Under the pieces are notes generated by a model, which worked only from the letters and a program-made list of their open reading frames with translations, was not told the origin of the DNA and searched no databases. 64,000 nt of DNA from Burkholderiales bacterium (GTDB lineage Bacteria; Pseudomonadota; Gammaproteobacteria; Burkholderiales; WYBJ01), in assembly GCA_020848435.1 (NCBI GenBank), contig JADLAC010000089.1, positions 62,001-126,000 on the forward strand, read 5' to 3'. This document shows positions 34,064 to 43,761 of the stretch, in pieces. The position numbers were made by a program, and so were the translations under genes. Position 1 is the stretch's first letter; each line of letters opens with the position of its first letter.

Positions 34064-35440
34064 ATGAGCAGCGTGTCCGTCACGCAAGCAATCGCGCGCT
34101 ACATCGTGGATTTGAAATACGAGGATCTGCCGCGGGAGACCATCGCCGCGGCGAAAGAGGCGGTATTGGATCAGCTCGGCATCATGCTCATGGGCTCGAC
34201 GCTGCCATGGACGCGCCCGTCGTACGAGCTGGTGCTGGATCTCGGGAGCAGACCCGAAGCTACGATCGTAGGCCGGGGCGGCAAGGTATCGGCGTTGGAT
34301 GCGGCGTTCGTGAATGCCAACCTGGGGCACTCGTGCGAGTTCGACGACAGCGGTTACAACGGCGGCTGCCATCCCGGCGCGCTGACGGTTCCGACCGCGC
34401 TCGCTCTGGCTGAGAAACATCATCTCAGCGGGCAGGAGCTTTTGCTGAGCGTCGTGCTCGGCTACGAGATCATGTCGCGCATCGGCGGCGTGATGGGCCG
34501 TGCCGTGCTCGACAAGGGCTTCCATCACCAGACCGTGATCGGCCCTTTCGGTGCAGCGGCAGTGGCGGGGAAACTGTTGCGGCTGGACGCGGACACGATG
34601 GTGCACGCGCTTGCGATTGCCGGCAGCCATTCGTCCGGAACCATGGAGTACGACCAGGCGGGCGGCGAGGTCAAGCGGTTGCATTCGTCCATCGCGGTTC
34701 GCGGCGGCATGATGGCTGTGCTCCTGGCGCAGCGTGGCCTGACGGGGCCGCGAACGATCCTGGAAGGGCTGCGGGGAATTCCGCGCGTATTTGCCGGCAT
34801 AGAGAATGTGGCGCCGATCGTCGAGAATCTCGATCGTCGCGACTGGTTCGCGGTGCAGGGACGCATCGTCAAGTTCTTTCCCACGGTGGGAACCATACAC
34901 ACTGCCATTCAGGCCATCGCCCGCTTGATGGAGGAGCAGTCGCTACGCCCCGAGCAGGTCGACGCCATACATATCGGCGTGGGACCGTTGACGGTGAGCC
35001 ATGGCGGCGCGATCTACCGGCCGACGGACACGATCAGCGCGCAATTCAGCCTCGCTTTCAGTCTCGCGCTGCGGCTGGTGAAGGGCAGAAACGACCTCGG
35101 CGACTACATGAACCCGAAGCTTTGGAAAGACCCCGAGATCGTGGCCTTAATCGAGCGCATACATGTCCATCCCGATGCGAGAATGGTGGGCGATCTGTGG
35201 TGCGGCGCGTGGGCGCGGGTCGTTCTGCGCGATGGAAGGGTGCTGGAAACGGAGCAGCTCTATCGCAAAGGCTCGCCCCAGCAGCCTCTGACGTGGGACG
35301 AGCTCGCCGGCAAGTTTCGTCGCCTGGCGTGCGCCGCCTTGGACGAGCAGGGTGCGCAGCGCATCGCCGCGACGGTCAACCGTCTCGACCAGGTAGAGGA
35401 TGTCGCGGCTCTCTTGCCGCTCGGGGTCGGACCGAGGTAA
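34064..35440 (+). CDS. MmgE/PrpD-family protein (copy 4)
   Basis: A 458-residue MmgE/PrpD member. GAGGTGA is set before the ATG. Conserved blocks are LDQLGIMLMGSTLPW, the loop HSCEFDDSGYNGGCHPGA (the DD and His-Pro of the family are kept), the EYDQAGGEVKRLHSSIA segment similar to copies 1 and 2, and FFPTVGTIHTAIQAI. It stands alone on the + strand, divergent from the Bug-led minus transcript, and is followed 113 bp later by an unrelated radical SAM gene. Confidence 0.87.
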   Translation: MSSVSVTQAIARYIVDLKYEDLPRETIAAAKEAVLDQLGIMLMGSTLPWTRPSYELVLDLGSRPEATIVGRGGKVSALDAAFVNANLGHSCEFDDSGYNGGCHPGALTVPTALALAEKHHLSGQELLLSVVLGYEIMSRIGGVMGRAVLDKGFHHQTVIGPFGAAAVAGKLLRLDADTMVHALAIAGSHSSGTMEYDQAGGEVKRLHSSIAVRGGMMAVLLAQRGLTGPRTILEGLRGIPRVFAGIENVAPIVENLDRRDWFAVQGRIVKFFPTVGTIHTAIQAIARLMEEQSLRPEQVDAIHIGVGPLTVSHGGAIYRPTDTISAQFSLAFSLALRLVKGRNDLGDYMNPKLWKDPEIVALIERIHVHPDARMVGDLWCGAWARVVLRDGRVLETEQLYRKGSPQQPLTWDELAGKFRRLACAALDEQGAQRIAATVNRLDQVEDVAALLPLGVGPR

Positions 35441-35553
35441 CGAGTTGTTCGAGAAACGAAATAGCCCTTAGCACGCGCGTTTTCTTGGGCTTAACGGTGC
35501 ATTTTCAAGCCGAATTTGCGAGCGGCTACGAACGAGGGTGGTGTGCGCGTGTC

Positions 35554-36762
35554 ATGACAGATCTCGATGCAGCGCTGGGTGGCCGCGAGGCGTACCGCGC
35601 ACCCAATAGCCGCGGGCGAAGCGCCTATTACCGCTTGCTGTCGCAGACGCTGGCGCGAATACACGACCGGATCCCCATGCCCGAGGGCTCGACCCTTGTG
35701 CCTCCCGCACCGGACGAGCGCGAGGAGTTTTTCGACGGCGCCTGCCGCAAGCGTCTGGTGATCTATCTTCTGTCGCAAGGATGCGACTGGGCCCTCAAGA
35801 AGGCGCACGGTTGCACGATGTGCGGCCACTTGGCCAAGCAGACCCGGCGGCTCGCGATTCCGGCGGGAGACCACCAGCGGCAGTTCCAATCGGTGTTCGA
35901 CACGACCGACTGGTCGCGCTACCCGATTCTCAACCTCTACAACAACGGCTCGTTCCTGAACGACGCGGAGGTTTCCGCCGCCGAGCGGCGCGCGATCGTG
36001 CAGGCCATCGGCGCCAATCCTCATATCCGCATGGTCGTGTTCGAGACTCGGCCGGAATTTGTGCGCGAGGACCGGGTACGCGAGCTGCGCGATTTGCTGC
36101 CCGGCAAACATGTCGAGATCGCGATCGGGCTGGAAACGATCGACGACCACCGGCGGGCGGTTTGCATCAACAAGGGATTCACGCTGCGCCAGTACGACCG
36201 TGCCGCGGCGATCGTCACGAAGTATCTGAAGCTACGCACCTACGTGCTGCTCAAACCGCCGTTTTACGCGGAGGCCGAAGCGGCCGAAGACGCGATCGCG
36301 ACGATACGGCATGCGTTCTCCGCCGGCAGCGCCACGGTGTCGCTGGAGCCGTGCACGATCCAGGCGTACACGCTGTCGGAGCACTTGTCGGCCTGCGGGC
36401 TGTACGAGGCGCCGTGGCTATGGACGATCGTCGAGGTCGTGCGGTGCACCGCGGCACTGGGCAAGCTCGTGGTCGGCATGTTCCAGTTCTATCCTGCGCC
36501 CACCTTGGTGCCGCACAACTGCGACGCTTGCAACGAGACCGTGCTCGAGCGCTTACGCCGCTACAACCGCAGCCTCGATCCGGCGGTATTCGAGGGCCTG
36601 GCCTGCGATTGTCAGGCGGCATGGCACGTCGAGATGAGCCGTGCCGCGGCGCCGTTTGAGAATCGGGTCATGGAGGGCATACGGCGGATGAACGAGCTGC
36701 TCGACCGGCCGGAGACGCAGACGGCGGAGAACCGGGGCCAGACCACGATTTCCTGCGGTTGA
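35554..36762 (+). CDS. Radical SAM protein, RaSEA-like (archaeosine-biosynthesis type)
   Basis: A 402-residue radical SAM protein. The cluster-binding cysteines are Cys77, Cys87 and Cys90 in GCDWALKKAHGCTMCGHL, a CX9CX2C spacing that is not the classic CX3CX2C but matches my recollection of the RaSEA/TIGR01210 family. Then follow LNLYNNGSFLND, FETRPEF and EIAIGLET, characteristic of that family, and a C-terminal region with CDACN and CDC pairs. RaSEA forms archaeosine from a lysine-preQ0 tRNA intermediate in archaea; bacterial members probably do related carbon-nitrogen chemistry on another substrate. The start is uncertain: ATG 35554 has only a weak ribosome site. The last nine codons lie inside a REP-like repeat. 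Confidence 0.78.
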   Translation: MTDLDAALGGREAYRAPNSRGRSAYYRLLSQTLARIHDRIPMPEGSTLVPPAPDEREEFFDGACRKRLVIYLLSQGCDWALKKAHGCTMCGHLAKQTRRLAIPAGDHQRQFQSVFDTTDWSRYPILNLYNNGSFLNDAEVSAAERRAIVQAIGANPHIRMVVFETRPEFVREDRVRELRDLLPGKHVEIAIGLETIDDHRRAVCINKGFTLRQYDRAAAIVTKYLKLRTYVLLKPPFYAEAEAAEDAIATIRHAFSAGSATVSLEPCTIQAYTLSEHLSACGLYEAPWLWTIVEVVRCTAALGKLVVGMFQFYPAPTLVPHNCDACNETVLERLRRYNRSLDPAVFEGLACDCQAAWHVEMSRAAAPFENRVMEGIRRMNELLDRPETQTAENRGQTTISCG

Positions 36763-36807
36763 AGGCGCTGACGTTTGTCGGGCACGAATACGCGGTCTGT
36801 CCCCGGT
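36731..36807. repeat. REP-like imperfect inverted repeat A
   Basis: The 17-base arm ACCGGGGCCAGACCACG (36731-36747) pairs at 15 of 17 positions with CGCGGTCTGTCCCCGGT (36791-36807). The left arm overlaps the 3' end of the radical SAM gene and encodes its final residues and stop. The CAGACCACG core recurs at the two repeats near 60.1 and 61.7 kb. Confidence 0.65.
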
Positions 36808-36822
36808 TTTCCGGTTTTCTCG

Positions 36823-36862
36823 TTGACGCTGCACGCCGGAGTGCATACAGTTATGTGGACAT
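36823..36862 (+). promoter_or_regulatory. Promoter with palindrome upstream of putA
   Basis: TTGACG (36823-36828), 17 bases, TACAGT (36846-36851), then the near-palindrome ATGTGGACAT (36853-36862). The same layout with almost identical bases occurs at 48273-48312. Transcription would start near 36858, 140 bases before the putA GTG. The palindrome over the start site looks like an operator. No gene is seen in 36763-36999. Confidence 0.6.
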
Positions 36863-36999
36863 CCGCGTTGCACCGTTTCCTTCGAGCTTCGGATCGGCAT
36901 CGCTGCCCGACTGCGCGGCGTTGACGCTGCCGCGCTCGGTACGCAGGCAGGCAATTGCGCAGCCGGAGCTGACAACGAACCGCCACATTCCCAAAGCGC

Positions 37000-39900
37000 G
37001 TGATCGATCGACCGACGCAGCCGGAGCAGCCCGTAACCGCTGCCGGCGATAGACCCGGGCTGCCGCCGCAGCGGCTGCACCAGCCTTATGGCGACGAGGC
37101 AAGCGCGGCCCGAGCCGCGCTCGATCGACTCGCCGCTGTCGATTGGACGCGCGTAGCCGCGAGCGCCACGCCTTGGATCGAAGCGGTGCGCCGCGAGCCC
37201 GCGCCGTTCTGGGCGCTGGAGAGTCTGCTTGCCGAGTATCCGCTATCGAGCGAGGAGGGACTTGCGCTGATGCGGCTTGCCGAAGCGTTGCTGCGCATCC
37301 CGGACCGCGAAACGGCGATCGCGCTGACCGCCGACCAGTTGCGCCGCGCGCAGTTCGACGCGCATCGCGGTCATGGCATTGCAGCGCTGTCGGCACGCGC
37401 CATGGCGCTGGCAAAGTCGCTGCTTGCCGAGGGCGACGGCGAGCGTGCGGGCGTCGTGCGCCGGCTCGGCTCGGAAGCCGTGGTCGCCATCGCCCTGCGC
37501 GCGGTGCAGTTGCTCGCGCGTCAATTCGTCCTCGGCGAGACGATCGAGGAAGCGATGGCGCGCGCGGCCCAGACGCGCGCCGACGATGCGCAATTGCGCC
37601 TGAGCTACGACATGCTGGGCGAGGGCGCGCGGACCGAAGCCGCGGCCGGCGAGTATCTCGAGCACTACCGCGAGGCGATCGCAGCAGTCGCGGCAGGCGG
37701 CGGCAAAGACGGTGCGTCCGAGGCCCGCGACGGCATCTCGATCAAGCTCTCCGCGTTGTTTCCGCGTTACGAGGAAAGCCAGCACGAGCGCGTCATGCGC
37801 CAGCTCCTGGCGCGCGTGGCGAGCTTGTGCGCGCACGCGGCAGCCGCTGGAATCAACCTCACCATCGATGCCGAGGAAAGCGAGCGGCTCGAGCTTTCGC
37901 TCGACGTATTCGAAGCGCTGGCGCGCAGCGTCGCGCGCGAGCATCCGCTTTGGGGCGGACTCGGTCTTGCCGTGCAGGCCTACCAGACGCGTGCGCTGGC
38001 GGCGGTCGAGCACGTGATCGCGCTCGCCAGGCGCTACCGCTTGCGCGTCATGGTGAGGCTGGTCAAAGGCGCCTACTGGGACAGTGAAGTGAAGCGCGCG
38101 CAGATGCTCGGGGTGGAAGGCTATCCGGTCTTCACGCACAAGCACCACACCGACTTGAGCTACCTCGCGTGCGCACGCACGCTGCTTGCCGATCCGCAGG
38201 CGGTCTATCCACAGTTCGCATCCCACAATGCCGCCACCATCGCGGCCGTAGTCGAGATGGCCCGCGATGCGGGCGCGCCTTTCGAGCTGCAACGCCTCCA
38301 CGGCATGGGCGTGAGCGTGTACCGGGAAGCGCTGGCGCACACGCCTGCGCCGTGCCGCGTCTATGCACCGGTCGGACGGTATCGCGATCTCCTGTCGTAC
38401 CTCGTGCGACGCTTGCTCGAGAACGGCGCCAACTCCTCGTTCGTGCACCAACTCGCCGATGAGCGGGTGCCGGTCGCCGAACTGGTGCGCTCGCCGCTGC
38501 GGATCGAGCCGAGCCCTACGCTGCCGCTGCCGCGCGAGCTCTACGGAACGACTCGCCGCAACAGCGGCGGGCTGGATATCGCGCTTCGCAGCCATCGCGG
38601 CTGCCTGCTCGATGCCTACGACCGGGTGCAGCCGAAGACCGTGCCGGAGCGTTCTCCCATCACTGCGGGCGCGATCATGGCGGACCTTGCGGCGAGCTTC
38701 GAGGCATGGTCCGAACGCCCGGTGGCGGCGCGTGGCGCGATCCTGCGCCAGGCGGCGGACGCGCTGGAGAGCCGCATGCCCGAGTTTTCGGCGCTCGTGG
38801 TGAAGGAGGCGCGCAAGACCTGGGATGACGCGGTAGCCGAAGTGCGCGAAGCGGTGGATTTCCTGCGCTATTACGCGGCCGAGGCCGAGCGCAGCATGAC
38901 GCCGACACCGCTGCCGGGGCCGACCGGAGAATCGAACGAATTGCGCCTGCGCGCGCGCGGCGCATGGGTGTGTATTTCGCCGTGGAACTTCCCGCTGGCG
39001 ATATTCGTGGGCCAGGTCGCTGCCGCGCTCGTGACCGGTAACAGCGTCGCCGCCAAGCCCGCGGAGCAGACGCCCGCGATCGCCGCCGCCGCGGTGGATC
39101 TCCTGCATGCGTGCGGTGTCCCCGCCGATGCGCTGGTGTTGTGCGCCGGCGGCGGTGATACGGTCGGTGCCGCGCTGGTGGCTGATGCGCGCACGGCGGG
39201 GGTGGCCTTCACGGGCTCGACCGCGGTCGCTCGCTCCATCGCGCGTGCGCTCATCGGGAGCGACGAGCGCCGAGCGCTGGTGCCGTTGATCGCCGAAACC
39301 GGCGGCATCAACGCGATGATCGTCGACACCAGCGCGCTCGCCGAGCAAGTCGTCGATGCGGTGATCACGAGCGCGTTCCGCTCTGCGGGGCAGCGCTGTT
39401 CGGCGTTGCGCCTGCTGTGTCTGCATCAATCGATCGCGGACGAGGTGCTCGAGATGCTGTGCGGCGCGCTCGATGAGCTCGTCATCGGCGATCCCGCGAA
39501 TCCCGCGACCGACGTGGGCCCCGTGATCGACGCCTGCGCCCAAGCGCGGATCGAGCGGCAAGTCGCCGCACTCGCCGCTCGGGCACGACTGGTCACCCGC
39601 ATCGCCCTTCCCGCCGGACTCGGCGGCAGCTTCGTCGCCCCGGCCGTGTACGAGATCGACGACGTGGCCGCGGCCGACGAGGAGATCTTCGGGCCGGTGC
39701 TGCAGGTGGTGCGCTGGTCGGGCGAGGTCGACGCGCTGGTCAAGCGCATCAACGCGCTCGGCTACGGCCTCACGCTCGGGGTCCAGACTCGTGTCGGCGC
39801 TCGCATCGATCGCATCGCCGCGTGTGCTCGCATCGGCAACGTCTACGTCAATCGCAGCATGATCGGCGCCGTCGTGGGCGTGCAGCCTTTCGGCGGCCAG

Positions 39901-40029
39901 GGGCTCAGCGGTACTGGGCCCAAAGCCGGCGGGCCGCATTACCTGCCGCGCTTTTGTGCCGAACAAACCGTTACGGTGAATACATCGGCCGCGGGCGGCA
40001 ATGCCGCGTTGCTGGCTGCCGAACCCTAG
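37000..40029 (+). CDS. putA: Bifunctional proline dehydrogenase / L-glutamate gamma-semialdehyde dehydrogenase PutA
   Basis: A 1009-residue two-domain enzyme that oxidises proline to glutamate. The FAD-dependent PRODH barrel (about 110-470) shows ISIKLSALFPRYE, VRLVKGAYWDSEVKRAQ, FASHNAATIA and the substrate helix YLVRRLLENGANSSF. The aldehyde dehydrogenase domain (about 530-990) has SPWNFPLAIFVGQ, FTGSTAVARSI, AETGGINAMIVD and the catalytic Cys800 in SAGQRCSAL. The N-terminal ribbon-helix-helix repressor domain of long PutA proteins is absent, so regulation must come from elsewhere. The GTG start has no strong ribosome site and is tentative. The next gene starts 41 bp downstream. Confidence 0.95.
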   Translation: MIDRPTQPEQPVTAAGDRPGLPPQRLHQPYGDEASAARAALDRLAAVDWTRVAASATPWIEAVRREPAPFWALESLLAEYPLSSEEGLALMRLAEALLRIPDRETAIALTADQLRRAQFDAHRGHGIAALSARAMALAKSLLAEGDGERAGVVRRLGSEAVVAIALRAVQLLARQFVLGETIEEAMARAAQTRADDAQLRLSYDMLGEGARTEAAAGEYLEHYREAIAAVAAGGGKDGASEARDGISIKLSALFPRYEESQHERVMRQLLARVASLCAHAAAAGINLTIDAEESERLELSLDVFEALARSVAREHPLWGGLGLAVQAYQTRALAAVEHVIALARRYRLRVMVRLVKGAYWDSEVKRAQMLGVEGYPVFTHKHHTDLSYLACARTLLADPQAVYPQFASHNAATIAAVVEMARDAGAPFELQRLHGMGVSVYREALAHTPAPCRVYAPVGRYRDLLSYLVRRLLENGANSSFVHQLADERVPVAELVRSPLRIEPSPTLPLPRELYGTTRRNSGGLDIALRSHRGCLLDAYDRVQPKTVPERSPITAGAIMADLAASFEAWSERPVAARGAILRQAADALESRMPEFSALVVKEARKTWDDAVAEVREAVDFLRYYAAEAERSMTPTPLPGPTGESNELRLRARGAWVCISPWNFPLAIFVGQVAAALVTGNSVAAKPAEQTPAIAAAAVDLLHACGVPADALVLCAGGGDTVGAALVADARTAGVAFTGSTAVARSIARALIGSDERRALVPLIAETGGINAMIVDTSALAEQVVDAVITSAFRSAGQRCSALRLLCLHQSIADEVLEMLCGALDELVIGDPANPATDVGPVIDACAQARIERQVAALAARARLVTRIALPAGLGGSFVAPAVYEIDDVAAADEEIFGPVLQVVRWSGEVDALVKRINALGYGLTLGVQTRVGARIDRIAACARIGNVYVNRSMIGAVVGVQPFGGQGLSGTGPKAGGPHYLPRFCAEQTVTVNTSAAGGNAALLAAEP

Positions 40030-40069
40030 AGCGCGCACGGGAGCGCGCAATAACAGCGGAGAGTCATGA

Positions 40070-41764
40070 ATGGATAAGCTCAACGGCGCCGAAGCGGCCG
40101 TGCGCATGCTTCAGCTCTACGGCGTCAGGCACGTCTTCGGCCTTTGCGGCGACACCAGCCTGCCGTTCTACGATGCGCTCTACACGATGGAGCACGAGAT
40201 CATGCACGTGCTCACCCGCGATGAGCGCAGCGCCGCGTACATGGCGGACGGCTACGCGCGTGTCAGCGGCCGGCCCGGCGTCTGCGAAGGTCCGAGCGGG
40301 GGCGGGGCGACCTATCTCATTCCGGGACTGGTGGAGGCGAACGAGTCGTGCGTTCCCGTGCTCGGCATCACCTCGGACGTGCCGGTGCTCTCGCGCGGGC
40401 GCTATCCGCTGACCGAGCTCGACCAGGAGGGGCTCTATCGTCCGCTCACCAAGTGGAACACGGTGTGCGACCGCCCCGAGCAGATTCCGCAGGCGTTCCG
40501 CAGCGCGTTTCGCGAAATGACGACCGGGCGTCCTGGCGCGACCCATATCGGTCTGCCCTTCGACATCATGAAGCAGGCGGTCGATCCCGCCGAGCTTTGG
40601 GTGCAGCCGGGCCACGACTGCTACCCGGCATCGCGCTACGTCGCGCAGGCCTCGGTCATCGAGGCGGCGGGGGCAGCCATATTGCGCGCGCGCGCGCCGG
40701 TGTTCATTTGCGGCGGCGGCGTGATCACCTCCGGCGCCATGGACGTGCTCGACAAGCTCGCGACCTTGCTCGATGCCCCGGTGTGCACGACCGTGAGCGG
40801 CAAGGGCAGTCTGTCCGAGCAGCACCCCTTGTGCGCAGGCGTCGTGGGTGCGAACGGCGGCGTCGTCGCCACGCGCGAGGTCGTGCAGCAGGCGGACCTC
40901 GTCATCTTCATCGGCTGCCGCGCCGGCTCGACCACCACCGAACACTGGAAGAACCCGTCGCGGGCCATTCCGATCGTGCATATCGATGTCGATCCGGCGG
41001 TGATCTCGGCGAACTACGAAACCGCGCACGCCGTGGTGAGCGATGCGCGCCTCGCGCTGGAGGCGCTGCTCGCCTTCGCCCAGGCCAATCTCTCCCAGCG
41101 CGCGCGCGGCGACTTCGACGGCAAGGCGGTGGTCGCAAGCGCGCGCAAGGCGAAGTTCGATGCGTTCAATCAGCTCGCAGCCGAAACGGTGCGGCCGATT
41201 CGGCCCGAGCGCATCATTGCCGAGCTAGATCGCGTGCTGCCCAACGATGCCATCGTCGTCGCCGATCCCGGCACACCATGCCCGTATACTTCCGCCTATT
41301 ACCAATTGCGCGAGCCGGGCCGGCACTTCATCACCAACCGCGCGCACGGCGCCCTCGGCTATGCGATGGCCGCGGCGATGGGCGCCTGGTACGGCCGCCC
41401 CGGCACGCGCTGCGTCGCGTTGATGGGCGACGGCAGCTTCGGCTTCTGCGTGGGCGAGCTGGAAACCGTGGTGCGCCACAAGGTTCCGCTGCTCATGATC
41501 GTCGTCTCCAATTCGACCTACGGCTGGATCAAGGCGAGCCAGCGGGCGAGCTACGGCAAGCGCTATTTCTCGGTGGATTTCTCGCGCTCGGATCATGCCC
41601 GCATCGCCGAAGCCTACGGCGTCAAGTCGTGGCGGGTGGACGATCCTGCGAGGCTCGGCGATGCCATTCGGCAGGCCGCCGAGCACGGCGCTCCGGCGCT
41701 CGTCGACGTGATCGCGCAGTCGCTCGAAGAAGCGGCGGCGCCGGTCTTGCAGTGGATGGGCTGA
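40070..41764 (+). CDS. ThDP-dependent enzyme, acetolactate synthase-like superfamily
   Basis: A 564-residue ThDP enzyme. Glu52 (LTRDERSAAYMADGYAR) is the cofactor-activating residue; the GDGS motif at 453-456 is followed by SNSTYGW, where Asn would bind the metal. The middle domain (about 190-340) is complete. Unlike the enzyme at 19695 it has no HE pair but DE at the active glutamate. It would act on a 2-keto acid. GGAGAG is upstream of the ATG. A Bug gene follows in the same direction (125 bp), repeating the ThDP-Bug association. Confidence 0.87.
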   Translation: MDKLNGAEAAVRMLQLYGVRHVFGLCGDTSLPFYDALYTMEHEIMHVLTRDERSAAYMADGYARVSGRPGVCEGPSGGGATYLIPGLVEANESCVPVLGITSDVPVLSRGRYPLTELDQEGLYRPLTKWNTVCDRPEQIPQAFRSAFREMTTGRPGATHIGLPFDIMKQAVDPAELWVQPGHDCYPASRYVAQASVIEAAGAAILRARAPVFICGGGVITSGAMDVLDKLATLLDAPVCTTVSGKGSLSEQHPLCAGVVGANGGVVATREVVQQADLVIFIGCRAGSTTTEHWKNPSRAIPIVHIDVDPAVISANYETAHAVVSDARLALEALLAFAQANLSQRARGDFDGKAVVASARKAKFDAFNQLAAETVRPIRPERIIAELDRVLPNDAIVVADPGTPCPYTSAYYQLREPGRHFITNRAHGALGYAMAAAMGAWYGRPGTRCVALMGDGSFGFCVGELETVVRHKVPLLMIVVSNSTYGWIKASQRASYGKRYFSVDFSRSDHARIAEAYGVKSWRVDDPARLGDAIRQAAEHGAPALVDVIAQSLEEAAAPVLQWMG

Positions 41765-41889
41765 TCGTGTTCAGTGGAATTTCAGCATGGCCGCGGTGGC
41801 GAGCGTGCGTCCCGGGCCAATCTCGCGCCGGATTTCTTGCGCGATCATGCCGCCGGCGGGCGGTTCTTGACTAACCGGGCGGAGGAGAC

Positions 41890-42882
41890 ATGCAAACAGC
41901 ACGACGATTGATCGCGTTTTGTATCGGTGTGGCGAGCGCTGCGATGTGCGCCCTGGCCGGCGCCGCTGCCACTGACGTGGCGTTTCCGGCGCGCCCGGTA
42001 CGCATGTTGATCCCGTATCCGCCCGGCGGCGGCCTCGACCTGCCCGGACGCGCGGTCGGCGAGAAGTTCGCGCAGCAGACCGGCAGGCAGCTCGTAATCG
42101 ACAACCGCGGCGGGGCGGGCGGGCTGATCGCCGGGGAGATCGTCGCCAAGGCGAACCCCGACGGCTATACGATCATCCTCGCGAGCAACGGCCAGATCTC
42201 GATTGCTCCGGCGCTGGTCTCGAAGATGCCCTACGACCCGCTGCGCGACCTGGTGCCGGTGACGCACTTCGTCGACACGCCCATGTTCCTGTTCGCCAAC
42301 ACGGCCTTCCCCGCGAAGACGGTGAAGGATTTGATCGAGCGCGCCAAGGCCAATCCCGGCAAGATCGGCATCGCGCTCTCCGGCGTGGGCGGCGTGTCGC
42401 ACCTCATGATGGAGCTGTTCCGCCAGCAGGCGGGCATCAACCTGCTGGGGGTGCCGTACAAGGGCGCGGGCGCGGCGATGGTCGACGTCGCCTCCGGCGA
42501 AGTGCCGCTCATCTTCACCACCGCTTCTTCCGCCAAGCCGCTGCTCGACAGCAATCGCGTGCGGCCCATTGCCGTGGCGTCGAAAAAGCGCTCCCCCGCG
42601 CTGCCGAACATCCCGAGCTTCGAGGAGCTGGGCCTGGGCGGAATGGATGCCCCGCTGTGGATCGGCACCATGGTGCCGAAGGGCACGCCGCCGGCGATCA
42701 TCGCCAAGCTTCACGCCGAGTTCGCCAAGGCGCTCGCGAGCAAGGACGTGCAGGACCGGCTCGCGGCGCAAAGTGCGGAAGTCGTCGCCGCCGGCTCGAA
42801 AGAGTTCGGAGCAATGATCCAGCGCGACACGCAGCGCTGGGGGAAGGTGGTGAAGACGGCCGGCATCAAGATCGAGAATTGA
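41890..42882 (+). CDS. Bug/TctC-type periplasmic solute receptor
   Basis: A 330-residue receptor with GGAGGAG before the ATG and a signal peptide ending ALAGAAA. Ligand loops are PYPPGGGLDLPGR and IDNRGGAGGLIAG; second lobe GVPYKGAGAAMVD. It stands between the ThDP enzyme and the racemase-like, AtuA-family and DUF4387 genes on the same strand, so it may serve that group. The 115-base gap to the next gene holds no obvious feature. Confidence 0.9.
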   Translation: MQTARRLIAFCIGVASAAMCALAGAAATDVAFPARPVRMLIPYPPGGGLDLPGRAVGEKFAQQTGRQLVIDNRGGAGGLIAGEIVAKANPDGYTIILASNGQISIAPALVSKMPYDPLRDLVPVTHFVDTPMFLFANTAFPAKTVKDLIERAKANPGKIGIALSGVGGVSHLMMELFRQQAGINLLGVPYKGAGAAMVDVASGEVPLIFTTASSAKPLLDSNRVRPIAVASKKRSPALPNIPSFEELGLGGMDAPLWIGTMVPKGTPPAIIAKLHAEFAKALASKDVQDRLAAQSAEVVAAGSKEFGAMIQRDTQRWGKVVKTAGIKIEN

Positions 42883-42997
42883 GGCGCCACCGGCGCGCTC
42901 GCGCACTGGCGGATGGAGTGAAGTCGGACCCGATCGCGGATCGCGCTCGCCGCCAGCGGCGGCTCGTCCGCGATGACGCTTATCGAAGGAGAGCGAA

Positions 42998-43759
42998 TTG
43001 ACATCCAGGAAAGCAACAGGCGGGAAAACGGTGTACGGCGCGCGCGTCGGCATCCTCATGCTCGATACCCAGTGGCCGCGCGTTCCGGGCGACACCGGTC
43101 ACGCGGCGACGTGGCCGTTCCCGGTGCTGTACAAGGTGGTGAAAGGCGCGAGCGCGAAAGTGGTCATCCACGAAAAAGGCAAGGGCCTCGGCCAGGCGTT
43201 CCTCGATGCCGCGGCGGAGCTGGTGAAAGAAGGCGCCGACGGCATCACTACCACCGGCGGCTTCCTCGCCATCTTCCAGGACCAGCTCGCGGCGCACGTG
43301 AAAGTGCCGGTCGCGAGCTCCTCGCTCATGCAGATTCCGCTGGTGCAGCGCTTGCTGCCGCCCGGAAAGCGCGTCGGGGTGCTGTCCGTGCACGGTAACC
43401 GCATCACCGAAGAACACTGGCGCGCGGTCGGCGCCCCCCTAGACACCCCCGTCGCCGGGACGGAAAACGGCCGCGAGTTCACGCGCGTGCTGCTCGGCGA
43501 CGAAATCGAAATGGATTACGCGCAAGCGGAGCAGGACGTGCTCGAAGCCGGCGACGACCTGCTCCGGCGTCATCCCGAGGTCGGCGCCATCGTCTGCGAA
43601 ACCCACAACATGGGGCCCTACGCGCGCGCGCTCAACCACCGCCTCGGCATCCCGATCTACGACGTGACCACCTTCGTGCGCTGGTTCCATTCCGGGCTCG
43701 AGCCGCGCGACTACGGCCATCCCGGCTCGGCCACCCCCGGCGTGTGGCGGGAGCGCTAG
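42998..43759 (+). CDS. Asp/Glu/hydantoin racemase-superfamily protein lacking the canonical cysteines
   Basis: A 253-residue protein starting at TTG, supported by GAAGGAGAG seven bases upstream. It matches the racemase family in GADGITTTGGFLAIFQ, VPVASSSLMQIPLVQ, RVGVLSVHGNRIT and ETHNMGPYA. The two positions where relatives carry the catalytic cysteines (CGFL and ECTNM) are Gly87 and Thr202 here; the only nearby cysteine is Cys200. Ordinary two-cysteine racemisation is therefore doubtful. Adjacent AtuA and DUF4387 genes suggest a joint pathway on a branched acid. The stop is 2 bp from the next ATG. Confidence 0.78.
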   Translation: MTSRKATGGKTVYGARVGILMLDTQWPRVPGDTGHAATWPFPVLYKVVKGASAKVVIHEKGKGLGQAFLDAAAELVKEGADGITTTGGFLAIFQDQLAAHVKVPVASSSLMQIPLVQRLLPPGKRVGVLSVHGNRITEEHWRAVGAPLDTPVAGTENGREFTRVLLGDEIEMDYAQAEQDVLEAGDDLLRRHPEVGAIVCETHNMGPYARALNHRLGIPIYDVTTFVRWFHSGLEPRDYGHPGSATPGVWRER

Positions 43760-43761
43760 CC

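Noticed and set aside
23225..35440. 2-methylcitrate cycle (propionate) operon
   Set aside because: No methylcitrate synthase (prpC) or lyase (prpB) is present; MmgE/PrpD proteins alone do not define the pathway.
37243..40107. A 954-codon minus-strand open frame
   Set aside because: It is the antisense shadow of putA; composition and lack of motifs give no support.
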